Shown here: positions 1 through 5,687 of the stretch, piece by piece
How positions within the stretch are numbered: position 1 is the stretch's first letter
How the letters are laid out: every line of letters starts with the position of its first letter
Assembly (NCBI GenBank): GCA_022615595.1
Contig: JAKEGI010000290.1
Location: forward strand, 1-5,687
Length of the DNA stretch: 5,687 bases
Source of the DNA: Bacteroidales bacterium
GTDB lineage: Bacteria; Bacteroidota; Bacteroidia; Bacteroidales; VadinHA17
Reading direction: 5' to 3'
Made by a program: the position numbers and the translations under genes
The notes under the pieces: generated by a model
The model's database searches: none
Told to the model about the DNA's origin: nothing
The model's input: the letters and a program-made list of their open reading frames with translations, nothing else

Positions 1-1233
1 CTTGTTGTATATAATGGCCCCGTAAAGTGAGCCTGCATTTTTCAGGTTGTCAAGCTGCTGGATAACAGGATTGGAACCGCGGGTACGGTCAACAGAATAT
101 GCTGCCGGGTACCTGGAGAGAAAGAAGCGCAGGTCGTGATTGATATCGGGAAAATCCGGATTGACAATCTTGTCGGCCATGTATCCTGCGAATACCTCCT
201 TCAGCCATACATCATCAAACCATTTCATGGTGACCAGGTCGCCAAACCAGATATGCGATGTCTCATGGGCAATCAGCGAGGCACGAGATAACTTTTCATT
301 GAGAGTGGGTGACTCTTCGAGCAGGAGGGATGAGGCGCGGTAGAATATTGAACCCGGGTGCTCCATGCCACTGTACTGGAATGACGGGATCAGCACGAAC
401 CCGAATTTGTCAAACGGATATATGATATCTGAATATCTCTCAAGCCACCTGATCGAGCTCAGATGAAGACGGAAGATCTCGTCTGCGTTATTTTCAATAT
501 AACCGCGACGGGTCTCACGGTGAAGCATCTCCATCCTGACACCATCGATCTCTTTTTCAATGAGATCAAATTTGCCGGCAGCAAAGGCAAAGAGATAGGT
601 GCTGATGGGTTTAGTCTCGGAAAAACGTATTCTGACCCTATTCCCGGTTGTATCACTGCTGATGGCCGGACTGTTTGACATAGCACGGTAGTTGAGTGGG
701 ATGTCAAGTGTGAGATTATATCGGGCTTTGATATCAGGCTGGTCAATGCAGGGAAATGCTGTTGAGGCACGGTCAGGAACGAAAAGAGTATACAGGAAAT
801 CATCGTTGCGGTTAAGAGACATGTCGCCTGCACGGAATTTTATTTCAATCTTGTTGTAGCTTCTCTTGAGATATTGTGCAGAGATCTTAATGTGTCCGCT
901 GTTAATTTCCGGGGGAATAGTCTTGCCATTGACAACCAAAGATTTAAGGTGCTCTCCGGTTGCCCTGAAATCAAGCAGCAGTGGTTCACTCTTTGAGCTA
1001 AGGGTAAATTCAATTATAGCCTGGCCTTCGATCGGTTCTTCCTTTGCTGCAGGAATGGTAAAGGAGAGCCTGTAGCTGACATCTTTAATTGTTGCTTTCC
1101 TGTAGACTGCAAGGAGCCTCGATACCCCCTCCTCACCGTATTTTGCCTCGTCAATGGGTCTGCATGACCCTGCAGACATTGCAGCAATTGTTATCAGCAG
1201 AATTAAGACTGGATGTGAAAGGATTTTCTTCAT
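1..1233 (-). CDS. M1-family zinc aminopeptidase, probable lipoprotein (partial, C-terminus off the left edge)
   Basis: Metallo-aminopeptidase that would remove N-terminal residues from peptides outside the cytoplasm. The reverse strand reads open for exactly 411 codons from the ATG at 1231-1233 to the window edge. Residues 1-24 form a signal peptide: a Lys pair, a hydrophobic stretch (about 8-19), then AGSC with Cys24 as the likely lipidation site, so a lipoprotein is expected. Residues of about 40-230 fit the N-terminal beta-sandwich domain. The catalytic domain shows the exopeptidase motif YSGMEHPG (Met290, Glu291; His292 replaces the usual Asn of GAMEN). It also has the zinc motif HETSH (His323, Glu324, His327) and the third zinc ligand Glu346 after exactly 18 residues, in the context WLKEVFAGYMA. 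Tyr409, in IIYNK at the very end, matches the conserved catalytic tyrosine. All visible active-site residues are present, so there is no sign of a broken gene. Roughly the helical C-terminal part is missing, since M1 enzymes usually exceed 600 residues. Substrate unknown. It lies 82 bp downstream of the superoxide reductase on the same strand. Confidence 0.93.
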   Translation of the reverse strand, partial: MKKILSHPVLILLITIAAMSAGSCRPIDEAKYGEEGVSRLLAVYRKATIKDVSYRLSFTIPAAKEEPIEGQAIIEFTLSSKSEPLLLDFRATGEHLKSLVVNGKTIPPEINSGHIKISAQYLKRSYNKIEIKFRAGDMSLNRNDDFLYTLFVPDRASTAFPCIDQPDIKARYNLTLDIPLNYRAMSNSPAISSDTTGNRVRIRFSETKPISTYLFAFAAGKFDLIEKEIDGVRMEMLHRETRRGYIENNADEIFRLHLSSIRWLERYSDIIYPFDKFGFVLIPSFQYSGMEHPGSIFYRASSLLLEESPTLNEKLSRASLIAHETSHIWFGDLVTMKWFDDVWLKEVFAGYMADKIVNPDFPDINHDLRFFLSRYPAAYSVDRTRGSNPVIQQLDNLKNAGSLYGAIIYNK

Positions 1234-1254
1234 TGATACCTTGATTGCATTACT

Positions 1255-1262
1255 CAAAGATA
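1255..1262 (-). promoter_or_regulatory. Candidate Bacteroidetes-type -7 box for the peptidase gene
   Basis: On the minus strand this reads TATCTTTG, an exact match to the Bacteroidetes primary-sigma -7 consensus TAnnTTTG. It ends 21 nt before the peptidase ATG, which would give a short leader. I see no convincing TTTG-type -33 element at the usual distance upstream, so this is a half-supported promoter. If real, the peptidase gene can be transcribed independently of the superoxide reductase gene upstream of it. The rest of the 82-bp gap (1234-1315) holds nothing else I recognise. Confidence 0.35.
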
Positions 1263-1315
1263 ATCAATGAAGGGGAACCCTGCTTTCCTGCCACCGGGCA
1301 TTGACGGCCGGATTA

Positions 1316-1702
1316 TCAGTCTGTAACTTTTACTGCCTTGTCCTCACTCTGCCAGAGTCCGTGTTTTGTGCATACGGCCATGGCACTCAGGTTCATGGAG
1401 ACTTCCGGAGCAACAATGAAGAAATCGACCTCGAAGTGTGTGGGTAACTTACCGTTGGCCCCTGCCGCGTAACGCGCCTCAGCCATCAGCGTCTCGCGGT
1501 TCCACAGTTGCAGCACACTGATGAAGTGATCATGGTCATCAGGATGGGGATACTCTTCCCCCATACGCACCTTGACCATGAATTTCTCTCCTCGCCTGAC
1601 AGTGTCAGGGCAAATTACATGAGGCATGTGACGGTCGAGATAATCACGCATTATCTCCTTCTCCTCCTTTTCTATCTCAATGGCTTTAAATACTCTCGGC
1701 AT
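1316..1702 (-). CDS. Superoxide reductase, one-iron (neelaredoxin-like) type
   Basis: Cytoplasmic non-haem iron enzyme that reduces superoxide to hydrogen peroxide without making oxygen, typical of anaerobes and microaerophiles. The 128-residue length is close to neelaredoxins (about 125). There is no N-terminal Cys4 desulforedoxin domain, so only the catalytic centre is present. Expected iron ligands are His25 (in DRHMPH), His53 and His59 (in HPDDHDH, the counterpart of HPMEEDH) and Cys111 with His114 (in CTKHGLW, the counterpart of CNLHGLW). Spacings of 6 and 3 residues match the family. Two oddities: the Glu-Lys pair normally just before the first ligand His is Asp23-Arg24, and the ligand loop has an extra His57. 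The N-terminus (residues 5-20) is rich in Glu and Lys and probably helical. The ATG at 1700-1702 is preceded by AT-rich sequence with no Shine-Dalgarno. The gene is divergent from the TCA operon and upstream of the peptidase. Family assignment is secure; activity is inferred. Confidence 0.9.
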   Translation of the reverse strand: MPRVFKAIEIEKEEKEIMRDYLDRHMPHVICPDTVRRGEKFMVKVRMGEEYPHPDDHDHFISVLQLWNRETLMAEARYAAGANGKLPTHFEVDFFIVAPEVSMNLSAMAVCTKHGLWQSEDKAVKVTD

Positions 1703-1744
1703 AACTTGTTTTTATTAATAACAAAGAAATATATGTTTTGATCA

Positions 1745-1764
1745 GGTTTAATCACGTAAATTTA
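1745..1764 (+). repeat. 20-bp direct repeat, copy A
   Basis: Reads GGTTTAAT, then CAC, then GTAAATTTA. The same pattern recurs at 1911-1930 with the middle three bases changed to TGG, so 17 of 20 positions match and all differences lie together in the centre. This copy is 42 bp upstream of the superoxide reductase start. The right half contains the self-complementary TAAATTTA. It could be a regulator half-site pair or chance similarity in AT-rich DNA; no regulator is recognised. Confidence 0.5.
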
Positions 1765-1853
1765 ATCAGATTTTGACATGAATAATCAGGAAAAAGAATG
1801 AACATTGGTTAAACAAAACAGGCTCTCCTTTGTTTTTTTACAGAGACAGAACG

Positions 1854-1871
1854 CTGTTATTGGAATAACAG
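1854..1871. promoter_or_regulatory. Perfect 18-bp palindrome, candidate operator
   Basis: CTGTTATT, two central bases GG, then AATAACAG: both 8-bp arms are exactly complementary. The core TGTTA-N6-TAACA has the half-site spacing of CRP/FNR-superfamily sites (TGTGA-N6-TCACA) and also of Rex sites (TTGTGAA-N4-TTCACAA, where the TGTGA half-sites are likewise 6 bp apart). The 2-nt centre makes an RNA hairpin a poor explanation and a dimeric DNA-binding protein a good one. It sits near the middle of the divergent region, about 150 bp from each start codon, so it could act on either or both promoters. The palindrome is directly visible; which regulator binds, if any, is inference. Confidence 0.55.
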
Positions 1872-1910
1872 GTCAAATAATTCAAAACGTGATATTTACA
1901 ATGTGTTAGT

Positions 1911-1930
1911 GGTTTAATTGGGTAAATTTA
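1911..1930 (+). repeat. 20-bp direct repeat, copy B
   Basis: Reads GGTTTAAT, then TGG, then GTAAATTTA; it matches copy A (1745-1764) at 17 of 20 positions in the same orientation. This copy lies 76 bp upstream of the malate:quinone oxidoreductase start and 39 bp to the right of the 18-bp palindrome. The two copies therefore flank that palindrome, one on each promoter side. Sequence outside the 20 bp is not clearly shared. Confidence 0.5.
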
Positions 1931-1951
1931 TTTTCTTGTAAACTGATTTAA

Positions 1952-1964
1952 GGGAATGATTCCC
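1952..1964. promoter_or_regulatory. 13-bp palindrome upstream of mqo
   Basis: GGGAAT, a single central G, then ATTCCC: perfect 6-bp arms, ending 42 bp before the malate:quinone oxidoreductase ATG. It stands out because its G and C runs sit in otherwise AT-rich sequence. It may be an operator close to the operon promoter, or a small leader hairpin (5-bp stem with a 3-nt loop) if transcription starts upstream. No T-run follows, so it does not look like a terminator. Confidence 0.4.
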
Positions 1965-2006
1965 GTTTAATGTTCAATAAACAGATTCTTAAAACCTTTT
2001 CTGAGA

Positions 2007-3341
2007 ATGAAGCACGATGTATTGATAGTCGGAGGTGGAGTAAGCGGTACGGCACTGCTCTATACGCTGAGCAAGTACACTGATGTAAGGAATATCGCTC
2101 TTATCGAAAAATATTCTGACTTCGGCCTGGTAAATTCATCTCCCCGGATGAACAGCCAGACTCTTCATTTTGGAGACATTGAAACAAATTATACACTTGA
2201 GAAGGCAAGGAAGGTAAAGCGCTATGCTGACATGGTGATGCATTACCTCGAGACTGAGAAATCTGTCAGGGGAGATGAAGGACTATTCATCAAGGTACCC
2301 AAGATGGTGCTCGCAGTCGGGAAAGATCAGGTAAAGACTCTCAGCGAGAGGTTTCCGTCATTCGGGCAGCTTTTCCCGAAGCTTAAGATGATAGGGAAGG
2401 AGGAGATTGGCAAGATCGAGCCCAGGATACTTGAAGGACGCGATCCGGACGAGGAGCTGCTGGCATTTCTTACGGAGGACGGATATACCGTTGACTTCAG
2501 AAAGCTGAGCCATTCTTTTGTCAAGAATGCTAAAGTATATAACCCTGATATCACTGTCCGGCTCTCAACCAAGGTTGAAAAAATAACCTGGGAAGGCGAC
2601 CATTACAGGGTCAGGACAGACAATGGTGAGTGCGAGGCGGCAGCTGTCGTCGTTGCTGCCGGAAGCCACAGCCTCAAGTTTGCAAAGTCGCTCGGATATG
2701 GCAAGAGCTTTTCTATTCTCTCCATGTCAGGGAGCTTCTACACAGGTCCGAAGGTGCTGAACGGAAAGGTATATACCATGCAGATACCCAAGCTTCCGTT
2801 CGCTGCCGTGCACGGTGACCCCGAAGTGCATAACGAACATATTACACGTTTTGGCCCTACTGCAAAACCGATATTCTTTCTTGAGAGGTACAACTGGTCT
2901 ACCTTCTGGGAATACTGGCAGACATTCGGGCTTGGCCTCGCACCCATCAGGAGCATCCTTAAGATATCATCTGACGGTGTGATATTCAGGTATCTGCTCA
3001 AAAATGTTGTATATGACTTCCCGTGGATAGGGAAGAAGGCCTTCATGAAAGAGATCAGGAAAATCGTACCTAATGCAAAGTCTGAGGAGATAAAATTTGC
3101 TAAGAATGTAGGTGGCACCAGGCCCCAGATCATCAACAACGAGACGAAAAAGCTTGAGCTCGGGGAAGCCAAGATACCGGGCGAAAAGATAATATTCAAT
3201 ATAACGCCATCCCCGGGTGCCTCAACCTGCCTTGGTAACGCTTTTGAAGATACAACCAAATTGATGGGGTTTCTCTCAGGCAGGTTTACTTTTAAAAGTG
3301 AACAGTTTGAGAAAGATCTTGTAACACGCGACAACGGTTAA
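2007..3341 (+). CDS. mqo: Malate:quinone oxidoreductase, epsilonproteobacterial (Helicobacter/Campylobacter) type
   Basis: FAD flavoprotein that oxidises L-malate to oxaloacetate and passes the electrons to the membrane quinone pool, replacing or supplementing NAD-linked malate dehydrogenase. It is 444 residues, close to the roughly 450 of the Helicobacter pylori enzyme, which it resembles throughout. The Rossmann FAD motif GGGVSG is at residues 9-14, with acidic Glu34 ending the second strand. The family block NSQTLH...DIETNYT is at 49-63, [10 protein letters not shown] at 262-271, and the C-terminal ITPSPGAS at 399-406. There is no signal peptide or membrane helix, fitting a peripheral membrane protein on the cytoplasmic side. 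The start is fixed by the FAD motif, which normally begins within ten residues of the N-terminus; no Shine-Dalgarno is visible. It is the first gene of the operon, 14 nt before aconitase. L-2-hydroxyglutarate oxidases are more distant relatives in the same fold; the specific blocks and TCA neighbours favour malate, but substrate is not proven. Confidence 0.9.
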   Translation: MKHDVLIVGGGVSGTALLYTLSKYTDVRNIALIEKYSDFGLVNSSPRMNSQTLHFGDIETNYTLEKARKVKRYADMVMHYLETEKSVRGDEGLFIKVPKMVLAVGKDQVKTLSERFPSFGQLFPKLKMIGKEEIGKIEPRILEGRDPDEELLAFLTEDGYTVDFRKLSHSFVKNAKVYNPDITVRLSTKVEKITWEGDHYRVRTDNGECEAAAVVVAAGSHSLKFAKSLGYGKSFSILSMSGSFYTGPKVLNGKVYTMQIPKLPFAAVHGDPEVHNEHITRFGPTAKPIFFLERYNWSTFWEYWQTFGLGLAPIRSILKISSDGVIFRYLLKNVVYDFPWIGKKAFMKEIRKIVPNAKSEEIKFAKNVGGTRPQIINNETKKLELGEAKIPGEKIIFNITPSPGASTCLGNAFEDTTKLMGFLSGRFTFKSEQFEKDLVTRDNG

Positions 3342-3355
3342 AAACACTTCTATAT

Positions 3356-5617
3356 ATGTTGTTAAATCCTGATATAATAAAATCATATTACGAAAGACTG
3401 CCCCGGCTCATCGGGGAGGCCAGAAAAAAGCTTGACAGGCCTCTCACCCTAAGCGAAAAGATACTCTATGCGCATCTGTTTTACAGAGACAGCCTCAGAT
3501 CGTTCAGCCGCGGTGTCGACTATGTTGAATTTGCCCCTGACAGGGTAGCAATGCAGGATGCTACGGCACAGATGGCGCTGCTGCAGTTTATCATGGCAGG
3601 AAAAGATGCATCGGCAGTGCCTGCTTCAGTTCATTGTGATCACCTTATCATGGCAAAGACAGGGTCAGCTGATGATCTCCGCAATGCCAATGTAACGAAC
3701 AGGGAAGTATTTGACTTTTTGAGTTCTATCTGCGACAAATATGATATTGATTTCTGGAAACCGGGAGCTGGCATTATCCATCAGATCGTGCTTGAGAACT
3801 ATGCATTCCCTGGTGGGATGATGATAGGCACTGACTCGCATACTGTTAACGCCGGCGGACTAGGCATGATAGCCATAGGTGTCGGCGGGGCTGATGCGGT
3901 TGATGTCATGGCGGGCATGGGATGGGAACTGAAGTTCCCGAAACTTATCGGGGTCAGGCTCACCGGCAGTCTTAACGGATGGACATCGGCAAAGGACATT
4001 ATCCTGAAGGTTTCAGGACTGCTGACCGTAAAGGGAGGAACGGGCTCTATCATTGAATATTTCGGCGAAGGGGCGGAGGCGCTCTCATGCACCGGCAAGG
4101 CTACCATATGTAATATGGGTGCAGAGGTGGGAGCCACATGCTCTATCTTCGGTTTTGACCTGGCAATGTCAAAATATCTTGCATCAACTGGCCGCAGTGA
4201 GATATCGCGCCTGGCAGAGGGTGTAAAGGAACATCTGACAGCAGATCCTGAGGTTTATGCAAACCCGGCTAAATATTTTGATCAGCTGATTGAGATAAAT
4301 CTTTCTGAGCTTGAACCTTATATCAATGGACCCTTCACTCCTGACCTCGCCACTCCCGTTTCGGAGATGAAAAAGGTTGCAGTGCAGAATGGCTGGCCCA
4401 CGAAGGTTGAGGTAGGTCTTATCGGATCATGCACGAACTCATCTTATGAGGATATATCGCGTGCTGCGTCAGTGGCAGCCGACGCCCTCAGCAAAGGTCT
4501 TGCAGCCAGATCGCAATACACTATAACTCCCGGTTCGGAGCAGATACGGGTGATAGCTGAGAGAGACGGTTACCTGGGTATCTTCGAAAAGCTCGGAGGG
4601 AGGGTCTTTGCGAACGCATGTGGTCCCTGCATCGGTCAGTGGGACCGGGAAGGCGCTGACAAAAAGGAGGTCAATACCGTCGTCCATTCGTTCAACAGGA
4701 ACTTTGCCAAGAGAACAGATGGCAATCCCAATACTCATGCTTTTGTGGCCTCACCTGAGATAGTCACTGCTCTTGCCATAGCCGGCGATCTGACATTCAA
4801 TCCGGTCACCGACTATCTTACGAATGTCAGGGGAGAGAAGGTGAAGCTGGCTGAGCCTTCGGGATTTGATCTGCCTCCGAACGGATTTGTGAACATTGAG
4901 AACGGGTTTCAGAAACCTTCTGATGACAAGGACCGCGTGGCTGTAAGGATTGATCCTGCCTCCGAAAGGCTGCAGGCTTTGACACCCTTCCCTGCCTGGG
5001 ATGGCAAAGACTATACCGGTTTACACCTTCTTATCAGGGCAAAGGGTAAGTGCACCACCGACCATATTTCAATGGCAGGGTTCTGGCTTAAGTACCGCGG
5101 ACACCTTGACAATATCTCGAACAATTACATGATAGGTGCTGTAAATTCGTACAATGACCAGACAAACAGTATTCTGAACCAGGTAACAGGGAAGTATGAA
5201 CCGGTGCCGCAGGTGGCCAGATTCTACAAATCACAGGGAAATGGTTCAATTGTCGTTGGTGAGGAGAATTTCGGAGAGGGCTCTTCGCGGGAGCATGCTG
5301 CTATGGAACCGCGCTTTCTCAACGTGAAGGCAGTACTCGTTAAGTCGTTTGCCAGGATACATGAGACAAACCTCAAGAAGCAGGGACTGCTTGCACTGAC
5401 CTTCGCTGATAAGTCTGACTATGATAAAATATGTGAAACAGACAGGGTTGATATTGTTGGTCTAAGTGATCTGGCTCCGGGGAAACAGGTAAAAATAGTG
5501 CTTGTCCATGCAGATGGCGAGAGGCAGACAATCTATGCGAACCACACTTACAACGAGGCACAGATAGAGTGGTTCAGGGCAGGAAGTGCATTGAACCTGA
5601 TAAGAAACAAACATTAA
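3356..5617 (+). CDS. acn: Aconitate hydratase (aconitase), mitochondrial type
   Basis: 4Fe-4S enzyme that isomerises citrate to isocitrate through cis-aconitate in the TCA cycle; cytoplasmic. It has 753 residues, almost exactly the length of mature mitochondrial aconitase (754), and is shorter than bacterial AcnA (about 890). Cluster ligands are Cys359 (GSCTNSS), Cys422 and Cys425 (ACGPC), with the same 63- and 3-residue spacing as pig heart aconitase (358, 421, 424). Active-site counterparts are all present: His96 (CDH), His142 (IIHQ), Asp160 (GTDSH), Arg448 and Arg453 (NRNFAKR), Arg581 (KYRGHL), and Ser643-Ser644-Arg645 (GSSREH). Domains 1-3 span about 1-500, and the swivelling domain 4 about 550-753. 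The ATG at 3356 gives an N-terminus ([10 protein letters not shown]) of the usual shape; no Shine-Dalgarno. It follows mqo by 14 nt and precedes icd by 9 nt, so it is co-transcribed. The cluster is expected to be superoxide-sensitive, which is notable beside a superoxide reductase gene. Confidence 0.97.
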   Translation: MLLNPDIIKSYYERLPRLIGEARKKLDRPLTLSEKILYAHLFYRDSLRSFSRGVDYVEFAPDRVAMQDATAQMALLQFIMAGKDASAVPASVHCDHLIMAKTGSADDLRNANVTNREVFDFLSSICDKYDIDFWKPGAGIIHQIVLENYAFPGGMMIGTDSHTVNAGGLGMIAIGVGGADAVDVMAGMGWELKFPKLIGVRLTGSLNGWTSAKDIILKVSGLLTVKGGTGSIIEYFGEGAEALSCTGKATICNMGAEVGATCSIFGFDLAMSKYLASTGRSEISRLAEGVKEHLTADPEVYANPAKYFDQLIEINLSELEPYINGPFTPDLATPVSEMKKVAVQNGWPTKVEVGLIGSCTNSSYEDISRAASVAADALSKGLAARSQYTITPGSEQIRVIAERDGYLGIFEKLGGRVFANACGPCIGQWDREGADKKEVNTVVHSFNRNFAKRTDGNPNTHAFVASPEIVTALAIAGDLTFNPVTDYLTNVRGEKVKLAEPSGFDLPPNGFVNIENGFQKPSDDKDRVAVRIDPASERLQALTPFPAWDGKDYTGLHLLIRAKGKCTTDHISMAGFWLKYRGHLDNISNNYMIGAVNSYNDQTNSILNQVTGKYEPVPQVARFYKSQGNGSIVVGEENFGEGSSREHAAMEPRFLNVKAVLVKSFARIHETNLKKQGLLALTFADKSDYDKICETDRVDIVGLSDLAPGKQVKIVLVHADGERQTIYANHTYNEAQIEWFRAGSALNLIRNKH

Positions 5618-5626
5618 TCAAAGTAT

Positions 5627-5687
5627 ATGTCTGAAAAGATAAGAATTGCAAATGGCAAACTGATTGTTCCTGACAATCCTGTGGTAC
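5627..5687 (+). CDS. icd: Isocitrate dehydrogenase, probably NADP type (N-terminal 20 residues, cut by the right edge)
   Basis: Would oxidise and decarboxylate isocitrate to 2-oxoglutarate, taking the product of aconitase. Only 20 codons are visible. They read IRIANGKLIVPDNPVV after a short Met-Ser-Glu-Lys start, which lines up with the N-terminus of E. coli Icd (ITLQNGKLNVPENPII). The ATG at 5627-5629 is 9 nt after the aconitase stop, with no Shine-Dalgarno, like the other starts here. The acn-icd order matches Bacteroides, where citrate synthase follows. The catalytic and cofactor-specificity residues lie beyond the window, so NADP preference is inferred from the resemblance to the E. coli-type enzyme only. 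Confidence 0.82.
   Translation, partial: MSEKIRIANGKLIVPDNPVV

Larger units (their letters stand above)
1703..2006. other. Divergent intergenic region, AT-rich, no gene
   Basis: These 304 bp separate the start codons of the superoxide reductase (minus) and malate:quinone oxidoreductase (plus) genes, so they should hold both promoters. There is no credible ORF. A 7-codon ATG-TGA frame at 1778-1801 is not supported by anything else. The region contains an 18-bp palindrome (1854-1871), a pair of 20-bp direct repeats (1745-1764 and 1911-1930) and a 13-bp palindrome (1952-1964), each listed separately. On the minus strand 1722-1729 reads TTTCTTTG, one base off the TAnnTTTG -7 consensus, and lies 19 nt before the superoxide reductase ATG; it has no -33 partner. 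I found no convincing -33/-7 pair for the plus-strand operon. The amount of ordered sequence here is high for a simple spacer. Confidence 0.7.

Noticed and set aside
459..833. Open frames on both strands within the peptidase gene (for example 124 codons on the minus strand)
   Set aside because: They are out of frame with the continuous M1 peptidase reading frame, which carries intact zinc and exopeptidase motifs.
1722..1729. TTTCTTTG on the minus strand as a -7 box for superoxide reductase
   Set aside because: One mismatch at a key position of TAnnTTTG and no -33 element; noted in the intergenic entry but not called as a promoter.
1508..1741. 77-codon plus-strand frame overlapping the superoxide reductase start
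   Set aside because: It is antisense to a conserved gene and the translation is low-complexity with no family resemblance.
1778..1801. Seven-codon ATG-TGA frame in the intergenic region
   Set aside because: Too short to distinguish from chance, with no attenuator structure or ribosome binding site to support a leader peptide.
1811..1839. Imperfect hairpin (AAACAAAACAGG, CTCT, CCTTTG followed by seven T) resembling a rho-independent terminator
   Set aside because: The stem is weak with a 3-nt bulge, the T-run is part of the stem, and no plus-strand gene ends upstream of it.
1968..1975. TAATGTTC as a -7 box for the mqo operon
   Set aside because: Only six of eight positions fit, and the nearest TTG (1936-1938) is about 29 bp away, too far for a -33 partner.
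2738..3334. Long open frame (198 codons) on the minus strand inside mqo
   Set aside because: It is wholly antisense to a gene with clear family motifs throughout, and its translation shows no recognisable domain.
3342..3355. Possible internal promoter or terminator between mqo and acn
   Set aside because: Only 14 nt separate the genes, with no dyad symmetry or promoter-like element, so simple co-transcription is the better reading.

Overview
The window looks like chromosomal DNA from a member of the Bacteroidetes (Bacteroidota), probably an anaerobic or microaerophilic Bacteroidales-like lineage. This is inferred from four things. There is a mitochondrial-type aconitase followed directly by isocitrate dehydrogenase, an order known from Bacteroides. 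No start codon has a Shine-Dalgarno sequence. A TAnnTTTG-type -7 promoter box lies upstream of one gene. The M1 peptidase is a lipoprotein of a kind common in that phylum. No phylogeny could be run, so the assignment is provisional.

Layout. Positions 1-1233 (minus) hold the N-terminal 411 residues of a secreted, probably lipid-anchored M1-family zinc aminopeptidase whose C-terminus lies off the left edge. Positions 1316-1702 (minus) encode a small one-iron superoxide reductase. Positions 1703-2006 are an AT-rich, gene-free divergent region. It holds an 18-bp palindrome with TGTTA-N6-TAACA geometry, a 20-bp direct repeat (17/20 identical, copies 166 bp apart) and a 13-bp palindrome just upstream of the right-hand operon. 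Positions 2007-5687 (plus) form a tight operon: malate:quinone oxidoreductase of the Helicobacter/Campylobacter type, aconitase, and the first 20 codons of isocitrate dehydrogenase, with gaps of 14 and 9 nt.

How the genes fit together. The plus-strand operon encodes part of the TCA cycle. Malate is oxidised to oxaloacetate with electrons passed to the quinone pool, citrate is isomerised to isocitrate, and isocitrate is oxidised to 2-oxoglutarate. Citrate synthase, the step joining oxaloacetate to citrate, is not in the window and may lie downstream. The divergent superoxide reductase removes superoxide, the oxidant that destroys the aconitase 4Fe-4S cluster, so shared control from the intergenic palindrome is plausible but unproven. 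The peptidase appears metabolically unrelated.

I saw no RNA genes, CRISPR arrays, mobile elements or phage genes. The proteins belong to known families. The parts most worth following up are the divergent regulatory region, the mqo-acn-icd gene order, and altered residues next to the superoxide reductase iron site.
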